64,000 nt of DNA from Anas platyrhynchos (lineage: Eukaryota > Chordata > Aves > Anseriformes > Anatidae), in the NCBI RefSeq assembly GCF_047663525.1, contig NC_092602.1, forward strand, positions 13,451,501 through 13,515,500, given 5' to 3'. Shown here in pieces: positions 1 to 13,200 of the stretch. The stretch's first letter is position 1. Each line of letters begins with the position of its first letter. The notes under the pieces are model-generated. The model did not search any database. It was not told where the DNA came from and saw only the letters and a list, made by a program, of their open reading frames with translations. Made by a program: the position numbers and the translations under genes.

Positions 1-3000
1 ATACAGAATATTTAGTAGGTAGTGAATATAAACTAAGTGGGATGGTCAGGCTTTATTATATTTTTCATACAGAGTTTATATTTAAATGTGGGGTCACTGT
101 TTCTTTAGGACTACAAACAAAAAAAAAAAAAAAAGGAAAAAGAAAAGAAAAATACACCCCCCCTAAAAAAAAAAAAAAAAAGAGCAAAAAAAGCAATTAA
201 ATATTTAAGCATATTGCCATAAAATATAAATTGAATATTCCTTACCTGGGTGTTTGAGTAGCTGGGAATAGTTTCCATACACCTGCACATAAAACATTTT
301 ATAATGAGATAAAGTGAGGCAAAACTTGCTAAGAGGAATCCAAATATATCTCAATGCTGCCCATATTCAGAACATTACCTGATACTGGAACTGAAATAAA
401 ATCAGCAAAGAATAATGACAAAAGAGCAGAGATAATAAATTCTCCATGGTCTATTTAAGGTTAAAAGTACAACCAAGATCAAATTCCTGTAAGATTTCAA
501 TCATAAGTTTTCCTTAGCAACTTTTCGTATTAAAAGGGACATTTTCCATGCAAGTTCAAAAAGTCTGTTCCTCCAGTGATGATATAATATCCTTCCAGAC
601 CGTTTAAGTAGTATTTGCTTGCTTCACACTTTGATCTCTTCATTTAACCATAAATAAATTACTATGATTTGAGAAAAATTAAAAGAACTGTGCATCAGAT
701 CCGAAAGTTGTACGGTTCCATGGAAAGAAGTCAAGTATTTCTGTTAGAATCTGTGCCAAAAAAAAATATCTTGTTTTCAACTTTCTTCCTATGGTCTTTT
801 CCTTTCCATTACTTTCACGTTGTCAGAGATCTGAAGCCAGTTTTGGTTTTGCTAGCAAGAAAATGTACTTCCTTATAGCGCATAGAGCTTATAACTCGCA
901 CTATTTCCTCAGGAACTGAGCTGAAAAGAGTTGCTAACTCCTTGCTTGTCCAGCTCACGTTTGCACCTCCATCCCAGATCTTTTTGGGTGGAGAGCAAGT
1001 CTGAGTGATGTCATGCTTTCTTCTCAAACTTTGTCCCATTCTGGTACTCTATTTATATCACGTTGCTGCTGTCTCTTTTCTGGGTCCTAACACCAGCCAG
1101 CTAGGAACAAGTGGAAACAAGTTAATGTGCTTCAGCAAACAGATTAAAGAGATTACAGTTTTTAGCAATCTGCACACTCAAAGAAGATGCAAAGCCAGAA
1201 CAATTGTTCCTAATTCAAATGTGTAAGAACAAAATAACAGATTTTGGACACAAATTGTCGAAGGAAAGCTAAGAGGTATTCATTAAAACAGCAGTTTGTA
1301 TTTGTTTAAAGAAACAAGACCTTTGAAAAAATATTGATTTAAATCACATAGCATTGAGGGATTAATTTTACTGTGTCCCTATCAAGAAGGGGAAACTGAG
1401 GCTCTAGCCATTTCACTGATTTGCTCAAAGTTGCCTGTTAGAGCTAGCAAAAATAAAATAAAATAAAATAAAATTACTTCTATAATAGCCACAGCAATAT
1501 TATTCTTTGATAAAAAATAAAAATAAAAGCAATTACATTTAAGCATTTTTAGAAGAGCATCCCAATTACACTAAGCTTATACCACAAATAACAACCAATA
1601 TTTTATATATTAAAGATATATAAAATTATAAGATTTTATATTAAATAAAAATATTAGCTAGAACTAGTTGATATTTTCATTTACTCTTCTCATTAATGTT
1701 AAAATCTTGCTTTCAGAAACAAGTTCTCTTCCCCTTTTTTTTTTTTCAGTGAAAAACTGAAACAGTAACACTAAACAAAACTTGATAAGCCCTCCATTTC
1801 CATAAGCCCTGTTCATCTCTTCCTCATCAACCCTTCCTTTCAATCCCTTATTTATCCTGACATGAGCCATACATAGGTGATGTAAGGAAGACCAGAAACT
1901 AAAATTCAGAATCAGATCATGTTAACATCTCAGCAAAATTCAAATTGCCAAAATTTTTCAGTAAACTAGAACTTTCACCACATGATGTTTTGTCAACCAG
2001 GAAAACACTCTAAACAAAAGTCAGACAAACATGATGCTAATCTATAGAAAAGTGATCACGTGCACCCATTTCCATGTGTGTCATTGTCCACTTATGGCTT
2101 ACATTCTGACATGTAGTTGTCCTTCCATCCCCATACATCCATTTGGTGGCTCTTGGCCCCATTTCTACAGATGCCCATATGAGCCTATATTAGCCTGGTT
2201 CCTCTTCTGAGCTCTACTCCTTCCATGGTACTATCCCTCTTTCTTACTTGTCCACTTCTTAACCATAACTTTTGCACCAAACTCTTGGCTAAAGCCTTTT
2301 TTTTTTTTTTTTTTTTTAAATGAAAGTTTTCTAATGACCCTTTCTGTAGGGCTTAGGTAGCTGGAAGCCCAGGAGGTTGCCTCATGATAATGGGCCCAGT
2401 TCACCCAGCTGGCTGCCCAGAGGCAGTGAACTTCTGAAGCTTCTGGTGGTAACCAACTCTTTCCTAGGAGCTAGGTAGGTGGAACTCCAGAGTCCAAGGA
2501 CTGAAGGGATCATACTTAATTTTGGAAGATGCTCATGCCACATGAGTTGCTGTATGTTATCAAAATTAAATATTAAAAACTTTCAATATCACCAAAAAAA
2601 CATATTTGGTTTGTAACCTTGCTTTGGTTAAACAAAATAGTTTTGAGAATTCTGAACTTCAGTTCCTAAAAAAATAAATTGGTTTGCACTGAGTATAACT
2701 AGTCAGAAGGCACTAGTTATTCACTTTTCCTATTGACTTTTCCTTATTTCCATCTAGTTCTTTTTATTTATTTATTTATTATTATATATAGACTCCTTCC
2801 ATCATCATTGTTAGCCAGAAACTCTTCTATAACCTGAAGGAAGAAGAGGAATCCTGTGTAAACCCCAGGAAGTCTGCATCACATAGTAACGAGTAGAGTC
2901 ACTCTTAGAAATAGAAAGTTGCAGCTAAAAATCACAAGAAATATTAAAATAAAAAAGAGAAAGATAGGAATTTGAAATATTTGCCAAGAGAGGCCTGTCA
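1..3000. other. AT-rich non-coding stretch
   Basis: A- and T-homopolymer runs (121-180, 2298-2317) and AAAAT/TTTA microrepeats (1449-1473, 2765-2780). Short open frames lack splice sites or family resemblance. No gene recognised. Confidence 0.6.
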
Positions 3001-3019
3001 AGGGAAAGAATATGCTTAC

Positions 3020-3097
3020 CAAAACAATTGTGAGAATCCAAGCAAACATGTTCACTGCCAGAAATTTTTGTGGAAACAGCAAATTGCAAGCAGACAT
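3020..3097 (-). CDS. Possible signal-peptide exon (ADGRD1 start?)
   Basis: On the minus strand an ATG at 3097 opens 26 codons, ending at a GTAAGC donor in phase 0. The sequence ends NMFAWILTIVL, a hydrophobic stretch like a signal peptide. ADGRD1, an adhesion GPCR with a cleaved signal, is the expected next gene beyond RAN and would be on this strand. I saw no second exon to confirm it, and the residues do not match the human signal peptide closely. Treat as a candidate. Confidence 0.25.
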
Positions 3098-6000
3098 CAG
3101 AGATTATTTGCAGAAACAAATTCTGAATGTAATCGTATGATCCTCTAGAAACCTGATCTGAAAAGTCACAATGCTTCCACCATAGACCAGAGGTAGCACT
3201 GGGCATCTTGCGTGCAAACCAAAATAACTGATCCAACGCTCAGAAGACAAACAATCACAACAGATTGCTCTTGAATAACCTGCAGATAAAATAACTTTCA
3301 CTTAAAGTACTTGCATGTCAATAAGAGCACAAAGCTCTGCGTACACCGGGTAACTGTGAACAGCCTGTGCTCGGCAGCTGGAGAGATTTCTCCCCAGGAC
3401 AAGTAAGGGAGCTCCCATCCCACTAAGGGGGTGAGGAAGCAGGACCTGTGACCCACATGCAACAGCACTGGGGGGACTCCCTGAAAGGCTTCTCAATTTT
3501 CTGCCCCGCTTAAGCAGAGGGAAGAAGGTGGCCAGGTGGGAACTGCTCTGCATCTTGGACGTTGCTGACACATAGAATGAACTCCCCAAACAGAACAGAA
3601 GGAGTTCTGACAGGCTGCACAAACAGCTAGCAGCTTGCAAGCAGCAAAATCACACACCCCATTTTTTTTTTCCCTCTCCTCTCTTTTTTTTTTTTTCCTT
3701 TTTTTCGGTGTGTGTGTTTGTATGGCAGCACACTTACAAACAAAAAGGTTTAATCTCAAAAGAAAAATCTTTATGATTTATGTTAGTGATTTCAGTTGCA
3801 ACACTTTCACCACAATAATGAGTGCGACTTATCATGAGATGATTAAACTTCACTTTCAATTTCAGCTTTCCTTGCTCACCTCATTGTTCATTCAGGACAA
3901 TTATATCATTAAAACAAAAAACTTGGTAAGTGATGCAGCTGATATTTATCAGGAAATGAAAAACACCTTGATGTTAAAAATCTTTATTGCTAACTATGCA
4001 AATACAAGCAAAGAGTAATCCTTTAAAGAATTTGGTTTACACCGCAGAAGACAATCTGTAATAGAGTTTTCTACCTTTGCTTTCATTTGAATCATTAACT
4101 CTCCACAAGAGACCTGGTGTGTAATTGGCATTGAAACGTTTTATCAAATACCTTGGATTTAATCTTAACATATTCCTTTCTAACTGCTAGATTTTGTTAA
4201 ACTTCTCTAATATCATAGTCTCCTCTAATACACCAACAAATATTCTGGATGAAAATTGCTCCCTAGTGAAACTATTTATCTGTCAGTAATAGAAACTATT
4301 AACTAGGTTGTTATAGCACCCTCCTACTGAAATTTGTAATTTTAGTGCTAATTTTTCTGGCTTGTCATGGACCTGCAGTTTAAGTAGCTGTAGAACTGCT
4401 GTTATTTAACTCGAGTTACACAGAACAGATCTGTAGCTGAAATCAACTGTCCTTTGTCACAGGGAACATCCAGGGCAACTCATCTGGTTCCCGCGGAACT
4501 GTTCAGATATGTACATATGTGCACCTTGATTATATTTGCACATCTGCGAGGAACAAAAACAAGATTGTGCCAGACATACTGCCATGTCAATACATGTGTT
4601 TGTGTACGGTCATTTCCATAATGAGTATGTTAGCTGCTCACAGAGCTTCAAAACAGAAGCAGTTTTTACAAAAGAAGAACTCTTAGTAGTTTATTACCGC
4701 TTCCTTATACAACATTATTCCAACCTAAAATTGTGAGCCCACACCAAATAAAAGCTGTATCTTTTTGTTTGTTTGCTTTAAAGAATCACTTTTGTGATAA
4801 GTTCTTCTTAAACCTATGAAGTTGACCTTAGGACTCTAGCAGTGGGAAAGGCCCTGCACTCACTCTCAGGCCAGGTTTGGTATATTTGCAACCAGAACAA
4901 TACACAGTCATTGTACTTAGAAACTCCCACAAAGTTAACATTCAACAGAGAGGACAAGGACTTCACAGAGTCCCCTTCCTACAGTTACAGTAGGAGGACA
5001 AAATAAAGAAAGGGACAGGATGGAGAAGCTGCCCCTGCTCATAACCACACTCTCAACATTTGATGAAGAATCTGCATCATTCCTCTGGTCCTCCTTTGGT
5101 TTGTGCAGCCCTGTCTCACACCCGTCTGGATTTTGCAGTTACCTTCCTAAACCAGGAACTATATCCTGAACTACTACATCAGTCTTTGTCCCCCTTTCTA
5201 AGGTTTAACAGGATACAGCAAAAGCCACTCTACCAGTGCAGTCACTGTACAGTTTATAAGCAGGAAAGGGAGTTCACTTTTTTTTTTTTTTTTTTTTTTT
5301 GTACTAGCAACAAGTCTGATATTTTATTTTTGTACTAGGTACAAAGTCTGCATTGCAGATACTCATACCCTGCCTCTTTCATTGCATAGCTCATTTCAGC
5401 CATACAAAGGAGCCACAGATTGGTTTATACCAGCTCCACCCCAGTCACCAAGACTGACTTCCAGTTTGTCTTTTGGAAGAAAAATCTAGTCCCATATCAT
5501 GACACAGGTCCAACTTGCATTTGGCAGCACTTAAAACAAAAGCACAGTAGTTGGAAGGATTGTTTCGGTTTGATTTTTCCTTTTCCAACATCTTAGTTTT
5601 TCTTTGAGCATGGGAACCAAAAGAGCTCATCAGAATGCATTGGCTGAAAACATTTCTGTATTGAAGTATCTTGCAAGTAGTTAATGGCTTTTTTTTAAAG
5701 TACATCAGAAGACAGTACTTTGTTAACAAGCTCTGTTTTATAATATAGGTAATTTACCCCTACATTGTAAATGAAAAAATAAGAACAGAGGCAGAAGTTA
5801 TGTTACTTGAAGTTAACTCTTCATCTAGGTGAACTAGTTATCTAGAATGACATGCTGCATATTGATTAGTATTTTGATCGGTGGTTCCAGCAAGTTTGTT
5901 GTATTCTCTTGAATTTTGCTTTAATTTAAAAACCACTACTATTGAAGCAGCTTCTTTCAGTTTCAGCAAATCCTCTTTCATCAAGAGAACAACTTTCTTA

Positions 6001-6285
6001 GGGTAGAATCCTGCACTATTTAGAGAGAGCCATTAGTTACAGGCTGCCCCAAACACATTCTTAATGATATTTTCATAGACACTCAAGAATATATTTCCTT
6101 CCTTGTGCTCTTCCCTTGTTGTATTACAAAATAATGATAGAAGGCAGTACTAATTGATAGAGCAATGAGAGTTTTATTAAAAGAAGAAACGCTGTAGCCC
6201 CCTAATTTCACAGAAAAGCAGGAAAATAAATCTCACTCAAAACCAGAAGACCGTGATATAATCATATATATAATCAGACATAATC

Positions 6286-6316
6286 ATATATAATCAGACA
6301 CCAACTGATTATATAT
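6286..6316. repeat. Perfect 12-bp inverted repeat with neighbouring direct repeats
   Basis: ATATATAATCAG at 6286-6297 pairs exactly with 6305-6316 around a 7-base loop. Just upstream, TAATCAGACA occurs at 6271 and 6291 as a direct repeat. Confidence 0.85.
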
Positions 6317-7111
6317 TTGTGTCATCATATTAACTTGTATTGATGTATAGGACAGGAATAAGGCAGAAGACACTGACTCCTGCTTTAAGATTTCTTGCAT
6401 TGAAGGTCTCCTTTCCTCACATGATGGACTGCACAAATAGCTTGAGTAACATATCGTAGCACTCTTGAGTGCTGGGAAGAATTAATTTGCTTCTGTTCTC
6501 AGGCATCTAACAACTACACCCCCTTTTCATTGTAATCCCTTAAATATAATCCTGATGTGCATTATGTAACTACCAGTGAAAATCTAGCGTATAATAAGTT
6601 TTATTTGAACTTAAAAAAAAACACTAACCCTCCCGTACTTTCATAACTCACTGGGCAATTCTAAGTAAACAAATATACAAGTGATTTTTTTTAGTTCTTG
6701 TTTAAAATGCATTAGTTAACAGTTACTGTCAAAGATGTGTTATTTCATGCTATTGTACTGGGATCTTCATAGTCAGTGTTTGCTAAAATCCATCTATTCT
6801 ATGAAATAGCAAATATCCTTTGAACTGTGGATACCTATGAGAGAACAAGAGATTTACCCATGTTCTAAGAACTTAAAAAAAAAACAAACAAAAAAAAAAT
6901 TGGGTCTTTTTTCTTTTAATATTTTCCCAACCAACAGCTAGCACCTTTAGTTAAAGTTCAGGTTTGTAAGTTTTATCTAGGGCTGTAAAAAATGCAGTAC
7001 CATTTAAAGTTTTTCTGTACATTTAAACTTTGAAATAAATAACTCATCTGAAAGAGTGCTTTTCATTAGAGGAAAAAAAAAAAGAAAAGAAAAAAGACGT
7101 GAATAGTTGTC

Positions 7112-7275
7112 ATTAATGATGTGTGGAACCTCCATTATTGGAGGCCCTGAAGGACAGGCTGCACAAATGATTGTCAGGGATACAATGAAAATAGTCTGCC
7201 TCATCCTTGCAGCACAAGGATGAGGTAAATTAGTTCTTCTGGTGCATTCCAGCTGTATTTTACAACAATGACCTC
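7112..7275 (+). mobile_element. Old CR1 LINE 3' end fragment
   Basis: CTCCATTATTGGAGGCCCTG, AAGGACAGGCTGCACAAA, GATTGTCAGGGAT and GTGCATTCCAGCTGTATTTT follow the order of the CR1 3' UTR (CATTATTGGAGG, GGACAGGCTGGACAAA, TGTCAGGGATG, CCTTCCAGC). The orientation is forward and the copy highly diverged. Confidence 0.6.
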
Positions 7276-10200
7276 AGAAGCCACAGAATCATGGTATTTC
7301 CATAATCTTCCTCATTTATTTATTTGTCACAGGCAAATATTAATTTTGAAAAAAAATCACACTGATTCTCAGTGGAAAGTCTTGTAATAACAAATTTGAA
7401 CTTACAACACAGAGCAAACTACCCTTAAAAAAAAAAAAGAAAAAAAAAAACAAACAAAAGAAAAAACCCTCAAGGCACAATAAAGAACAACTTTAACAAA
7501 AAATAAAACCAAGACATTCTAGACCTGTGGAAAAGCACTATGCATAAAGTTCTTGTACGTACAATCTGCAAGACATATACTGCCTTTGAAAGAACACTGC
7601 TATGGGAGGGGCACAGATGTTTTACTAGCATGAGGAATAGTTGCTAATAAAATCTATATTTTTAAGCTGTGTTACTGTTATTAACAGTAAGATGATTCTT
7701 GATCCATCCACCTTCTCAGGACTGTGATCTTTAACAGTACAACTAGAATGCCACATGAGCAGCTCTCAGATGTGCCGCAGCAAGCTACTTCATGAGTTCT
7801 TCACTGGGCCTCCAACTCTCATGTGCAGGTGGATCCATCCCAATCACTGCTAATGAGTTACTCAAATCCTTCTCAGAGCAGTGAAAAACCACATAAGCTA
7901 CGAAAAAGCTTCATTACTGAAAGAACTGCAGGCATTAAAGTTCTGATTTGCACAACACAATCTAGCAAAAGACAATCCAGGGGTGGCAGTGGCCATCGTA
8001 TGATACTGGTCCCTATATTATTTCAGTTAGTAAAAGATTGTGGCAAAAACAATTGGGAAAGTAAACCACACAAGAAAATATTGCATGAGATTTTCCTTGA
8101 GTTGATTATACCGAAAAGGACAAACAGAAAAGTTCAGACTGAAGAAAAAGCAAACAAACAAAAATCCTGGAGCTAATTCAACAAGGCAAATGCTATCATG
8201 GAAAAATATTTTTCTAATTAAGAAAATGTGAAGTTGCTGAGTTGATGCCAGAAAGTAAAATACAGCTTTTTGGCAGCAAAATTTAGGACTAATCAGATGC
8301 ACATACTTTTATAATGCTATATATGTAATGTTAGGCTGATTATATATTCTTTCTGAAAAGATTTCAGAGCCTGGTGATTCAAAGACCAAGTAAGCAGGTG
8401 AATAACGTCATACATTAAATCACGCACTTAAGTTTTCTTTGGATGAGGTCCCACTTGCTGATTATGGTTATTGCATTACTCTTTTTATTGTCTGTTTACC
8501 ATATTGTCCTGTGTATTGGACTTTTCCTCTGCTGTACTGTCTTGAACGTGTTATTCTATATACTGAACAAAATACTTGGCGTTTTTTGTATTTTTCAAAA
8601 GTAGTTTAAGATTTCATGCAAATATCAAATATTTAATTCAGTGGAATCTTTGATTATCTAGGCCTTAATGTCAAGCTTATGTTAACTTAGCTAATCATAT
8701 AATAAAATTTTTATTTGCCAAAAAAACCACTGCCTATAACGACTGCATTTTTGGCGTCAATTCAGGTAGTCAGACTTCCTTAATTACAGAATTATTTCAC
8801 CATAATAAAGTTCTGCCTTTGGAATATATGCCAATTTCTCTTAGTCTTACCCAGTTCTCTCTTGCTCTTCTAGGTAAAAGTAACTGCATGAAAATTTCAT
8901 CCAACTGCTTTGTGAAACAAGTTTACTAGCACAAATGGAAGCCAATCTGCAAAGTGTTTCTCAGCAAGAACATCTGAGCCTATTACAGATGTACATACTA
9001 AAGACTTCTCTTTCTATGGAGAACACCACAGCTCCTGTCTTTTTAGTTTCTTACTTCAGATCTGGCAAAAGCAATGAAGGTGGTGACAGAAATCACATAG
9101 GGCACTAGCTTAAGAGTCCACAGGGTCTTCCAAACTCATGTTTGTATGATTTGAATAGTGTTTGAGTCCAAAGTGCAGCTGATTAATTTGAGAGCACGAT
9201 AACTGAATTCCAGAATATCCATCAAGCCCCACCCCCACCCCCATTTTTGGGTTGTGAGTCTTGGAGTTTTGGCTCCCCGTTGATAAAGGAGGGTCAACAC
9301 ATAAATCAAATCCTAGCATAAATTCTCTTCAATGTACTCTTTTGACCACCATGACTGCTTTTGGTTTGGTCCCCACCCTACTGTATTGCTTAATAATCTG
9401 ACTAGAGAAATGCCTTATCTCTGTTGGCTGCCGTAACAATCCCAAAGATTCAAAAAGTCACAAGACATGTTGGAATCACAGAACTGGGTTAAAATATGAA
9501 GTATTTTCATAATTGAAAAAAAAAAAAAAACAAAAAACAAAAAAAGAAAACAAAAAAAAAAACACACACACACACCATTTCTAACTAAAAAGGATTCAAA
9601 AAGGCCAGTCATCTTCAGCTGCAAGTGATATCTTAAAATTAGTTATTTAAGGAGTCTATAAATATCACTGAATATTATATTTACACACAAAAAAAAGTAT
9701 TATTGTTTTGTAGGTGTTATACTGAAGTTTCCATGGTCAGGGCATATTAATTATACAAGGCACTGCTTACAGACATCAAAAAGACAGCAGCTACCTGCTT
9801 GGGAGTGCTTGAAGTACACTTGGCAAAAAAAAGTCAACAAAAATAACTGAAAGGAGTAGTGAAACAGGAAAAAAAAAATGCTTGCCCCGGGGTTTAAGAC
9901 TTACAAACTGCAATCCAGAATATATTACATGCCTAAAAAAATATTGATTCTTTGCACGTTCTTAAACATCCCTGTTGCTTACTCAAATAATGCCTGATGT
10001 AGAAAAAGCCAAGCTATTCACTACAGGAAAGTGTGGTAAAATGCTCTGCCTGACATGTAATCTTCAAATCATAAAGTGTTAATGCAGAATTTGCCATACA
10101 GCGTCCATGTAAGCCTCAGAAGTTCTACTGAGGTCAACTGACCCAAGCACAATGAAGATTAGTAGTAGAAAAATTATTATTTTCTGCTAGAAAATTTGTT

Positions 10201-13200
10201 TCCTCTCTCCTTAGAGCTTTTTGCCATGGTATCTGGCAGCACTACCTGAAGTGCTTTCAAGCAAGGCACATGAGCTGGATCAGTTTATCTCATGTATGGA
10301 TACAAGAAGCTCTTACAATTTGTTAGATACAAAACTAGTCTTACTCAAACTCCTGTGGTAGAGATTCATTCAGTGAAGGTCTCGGTTGCCAGGAGAGGTT
10401 TCTTATTTCCCTGCCCCTGCAACCTGCACCTTCCCCCCCCACACCACTTTGTTCTATTTTCTTTGATTTCTAATAGAAGACTGCCATTATGTGTAACTGT
10501 CACTAGTTAGTTACGCTTTAGAGTGTTGTATTAATCACTATCACATTGCAACATTTTGTTCTTTAACCATGATTTATGTATTTCTTTAGCCACTCTCCAC
10601 TTCTTTTCTACACGCATACTTCCATCTTCCTGACTTTGAGTACCCCCTCACTTCACAGGTTCAGACCCTTACAACAGGTGCCTTCTCCCTGCCTTGTGAA
10701 ACATTTTGCATATTGCTTTATCTTGTCAACTGGACTATAGTTCTGAGGATGCCACATTAGTTCTATGCCATACTACCTAGCTTTTTCTGTGTGATAGTGA
10801 TAGCTGCCATCAGTTCTGCCAGTACTACATCAGCTAGGAATGTGCCTGTGTAGCCAGTCACGTATTGATTTCACTCTGAAACAGGGACCTCAGCTGGACT
10901 GTACAGAGGCCGTTTATCCCATACTACACATACCACACAAGGTACTGTTCTCCAGCATAGTCAGAGAAAGCCATCACAGTACAGTTCTTCCAGCAAACCT
11001 TGTTTCAAATCTCAAGGTCTCAACAGAAGAACATTTTTCTCCCTTACAGTCCCATTAGAGACAGGAACTATAATGCTCAGATCATTGACCCTGCAAACTT
11101 TCTGTGCATGTCACTGTCTGCACTGCAACTTGACTACAAGATCCTAGCATGACATTACATAAAACTGTATGAAACCGTGTTGTGCAAAGTTTTTACTGTT
11201 ATATATCCCTCAACGTACTTGTTTTACATAAAGATAAAGGGATCAGCACTTCACGTGTGGATTCATTTTTACAAATAAAGTTATACTGTTATTATACAAT
11301 TATTATTAACCTTTAATTTAACTAAACTTAGATTTAAAAATAACGGTAAGAAAAATTGCTGAAGAGTATAAAAATTAGGAAGATATAGCAAAACCCAAGC
11401 TTTGCCAGCAGCTCTTTAGAGTGCTGTGCTTTTTTTTTTTTTTTTTTTTGTAAAACAGTCTTTTGTTATTTACGCAAGTGTCCCTGTAATTCATAATTCA
11501 TTCTTGGTCTATTTCACACTCTTGGGTATTTAACTGAAGATGAAGGAATAACCAAATAAAAAGCTGTTACATTTGTCTTACACTGCATCAATAAAATAGC
11601 ATACAAAGAAAACACTTACCCACTCTTAAACTTCTATCAACTAATAAGCTGCTACTACACATGGATTATAACTATTTACTATTGTTAATAAACCTAAAAG
11701 CATCCACATTGTTCCCTTCTTGAATACAAGCTGCTTGTGCGATCTCCAGTATATTTCATTTTAATACTTTTACTTGATCAGAGCGGCAACAAAGACAGCG
11801 TGCCCCACCACGTGGCTGAAGCTGGTACCACAAAAGCAATCCCTTTACATTCCAGCAGTTTTGTGCTAACCTGGAATTAATCGGTGTTATTAGATGCTTT
11901 TTTTAAAAAAAAAAAAGTTTTTTTTTTTTAAGTTTTTGGAAACTATATCAAACTTGTTCAGATCGTGAGGAAAGAACCGATCCCTTTAATCTGGTTTAAG
12001 CTTCATGTATCAGGCAATTTCTATGCTTCTGATGGTAAATGAGCTATCTCAAATAGTTCTTTTACACACAGCCTTGAAATTCACTGTGCTCATCTACTGC
12101 AGTTTGAATTCAGTGTTTTATAACTGAGCATCAGTTCAGGTATTGAAATAAAACAAAAATATCCAGACCTAAATGAGAAATAAAAGTACTAGTTCCAAAA
12201 GCAATAGGCAATGGATAACACAAGAGAAAAAAGAAACCACATCAAGATTTCCTGTATGTTATAACTCACCTTATTTATAAATGGGACAAACTTCTTCATC
12301 TTGATCTCCTTCCCCAATACCTACCTTACGAACCCAACCTGAGATCTAGATGTTTACCAAATTTATTATGGTGTAATCTATCAAAATAGCCTGACTGAAA
12401 GGTAACTTTCCTATATATCCTCCGCAGAAGCAAAACACACATCACTTCCCTCCTGCACTATTTTCAGTGGGCACCAAGATGCAAAAGTCACCAGAATGAC
12501 CTCCTGTGCCATGACAAGCTTGAAGTGGCAGTGACAGGAATTCACATCACAGCTGGGAAATCAGACAGGTCCTACCAGCTTGCGCACAGTAACTCTTACG
12601 TGAAAAAGTTCAAAGTAAACAAGAACCATTTACACTAATCACTTATTTGCTTTTTTTCAGTTCTACACTTTGTGCAGAAAACTTATAGCTGTACTAGCAA
12701 AGATTCTGATTCTTCCAAGTATAATCAGTGATTTTGCCACTTAAGACATAAGAGGAATCACACACCAGTGAAAAATGTTGGTCTTAACAATTTTGGTTAA
12801 CAGCATAAAAAACAAAACAACCTTTGAGCTTCCTGCTTATGACTATTTTAATCTTAAGAGTTTTCATTTTAGCTGACCTTTCATGAATTGTCAACATAGA
12901 AACAGATAACAGTAAATTAAGCTTGTTACCTCTTTTAGTAACCTGGAGCCGTTTCCAATTAAATTGTTTTAAACGCTTCCACTAAGCGTATTAGAGATGG
13001 GGGATAAAAAACCATTTTAAGCGTTATATGAAGGTGTTTGATATTTTGGGAAATTTGTCCTCACTTCTGCTCTCAGGTAAGCCAGGAAGACTGGAATCCC
13101 AGCTCTCCTTTTATCAAAGGGCTCTGGGATCACAGCAGGACAAGTATGAAGCCTGACAACCCCAGAAACCACACCTATTCCTCTATTGAACTGGCACACT

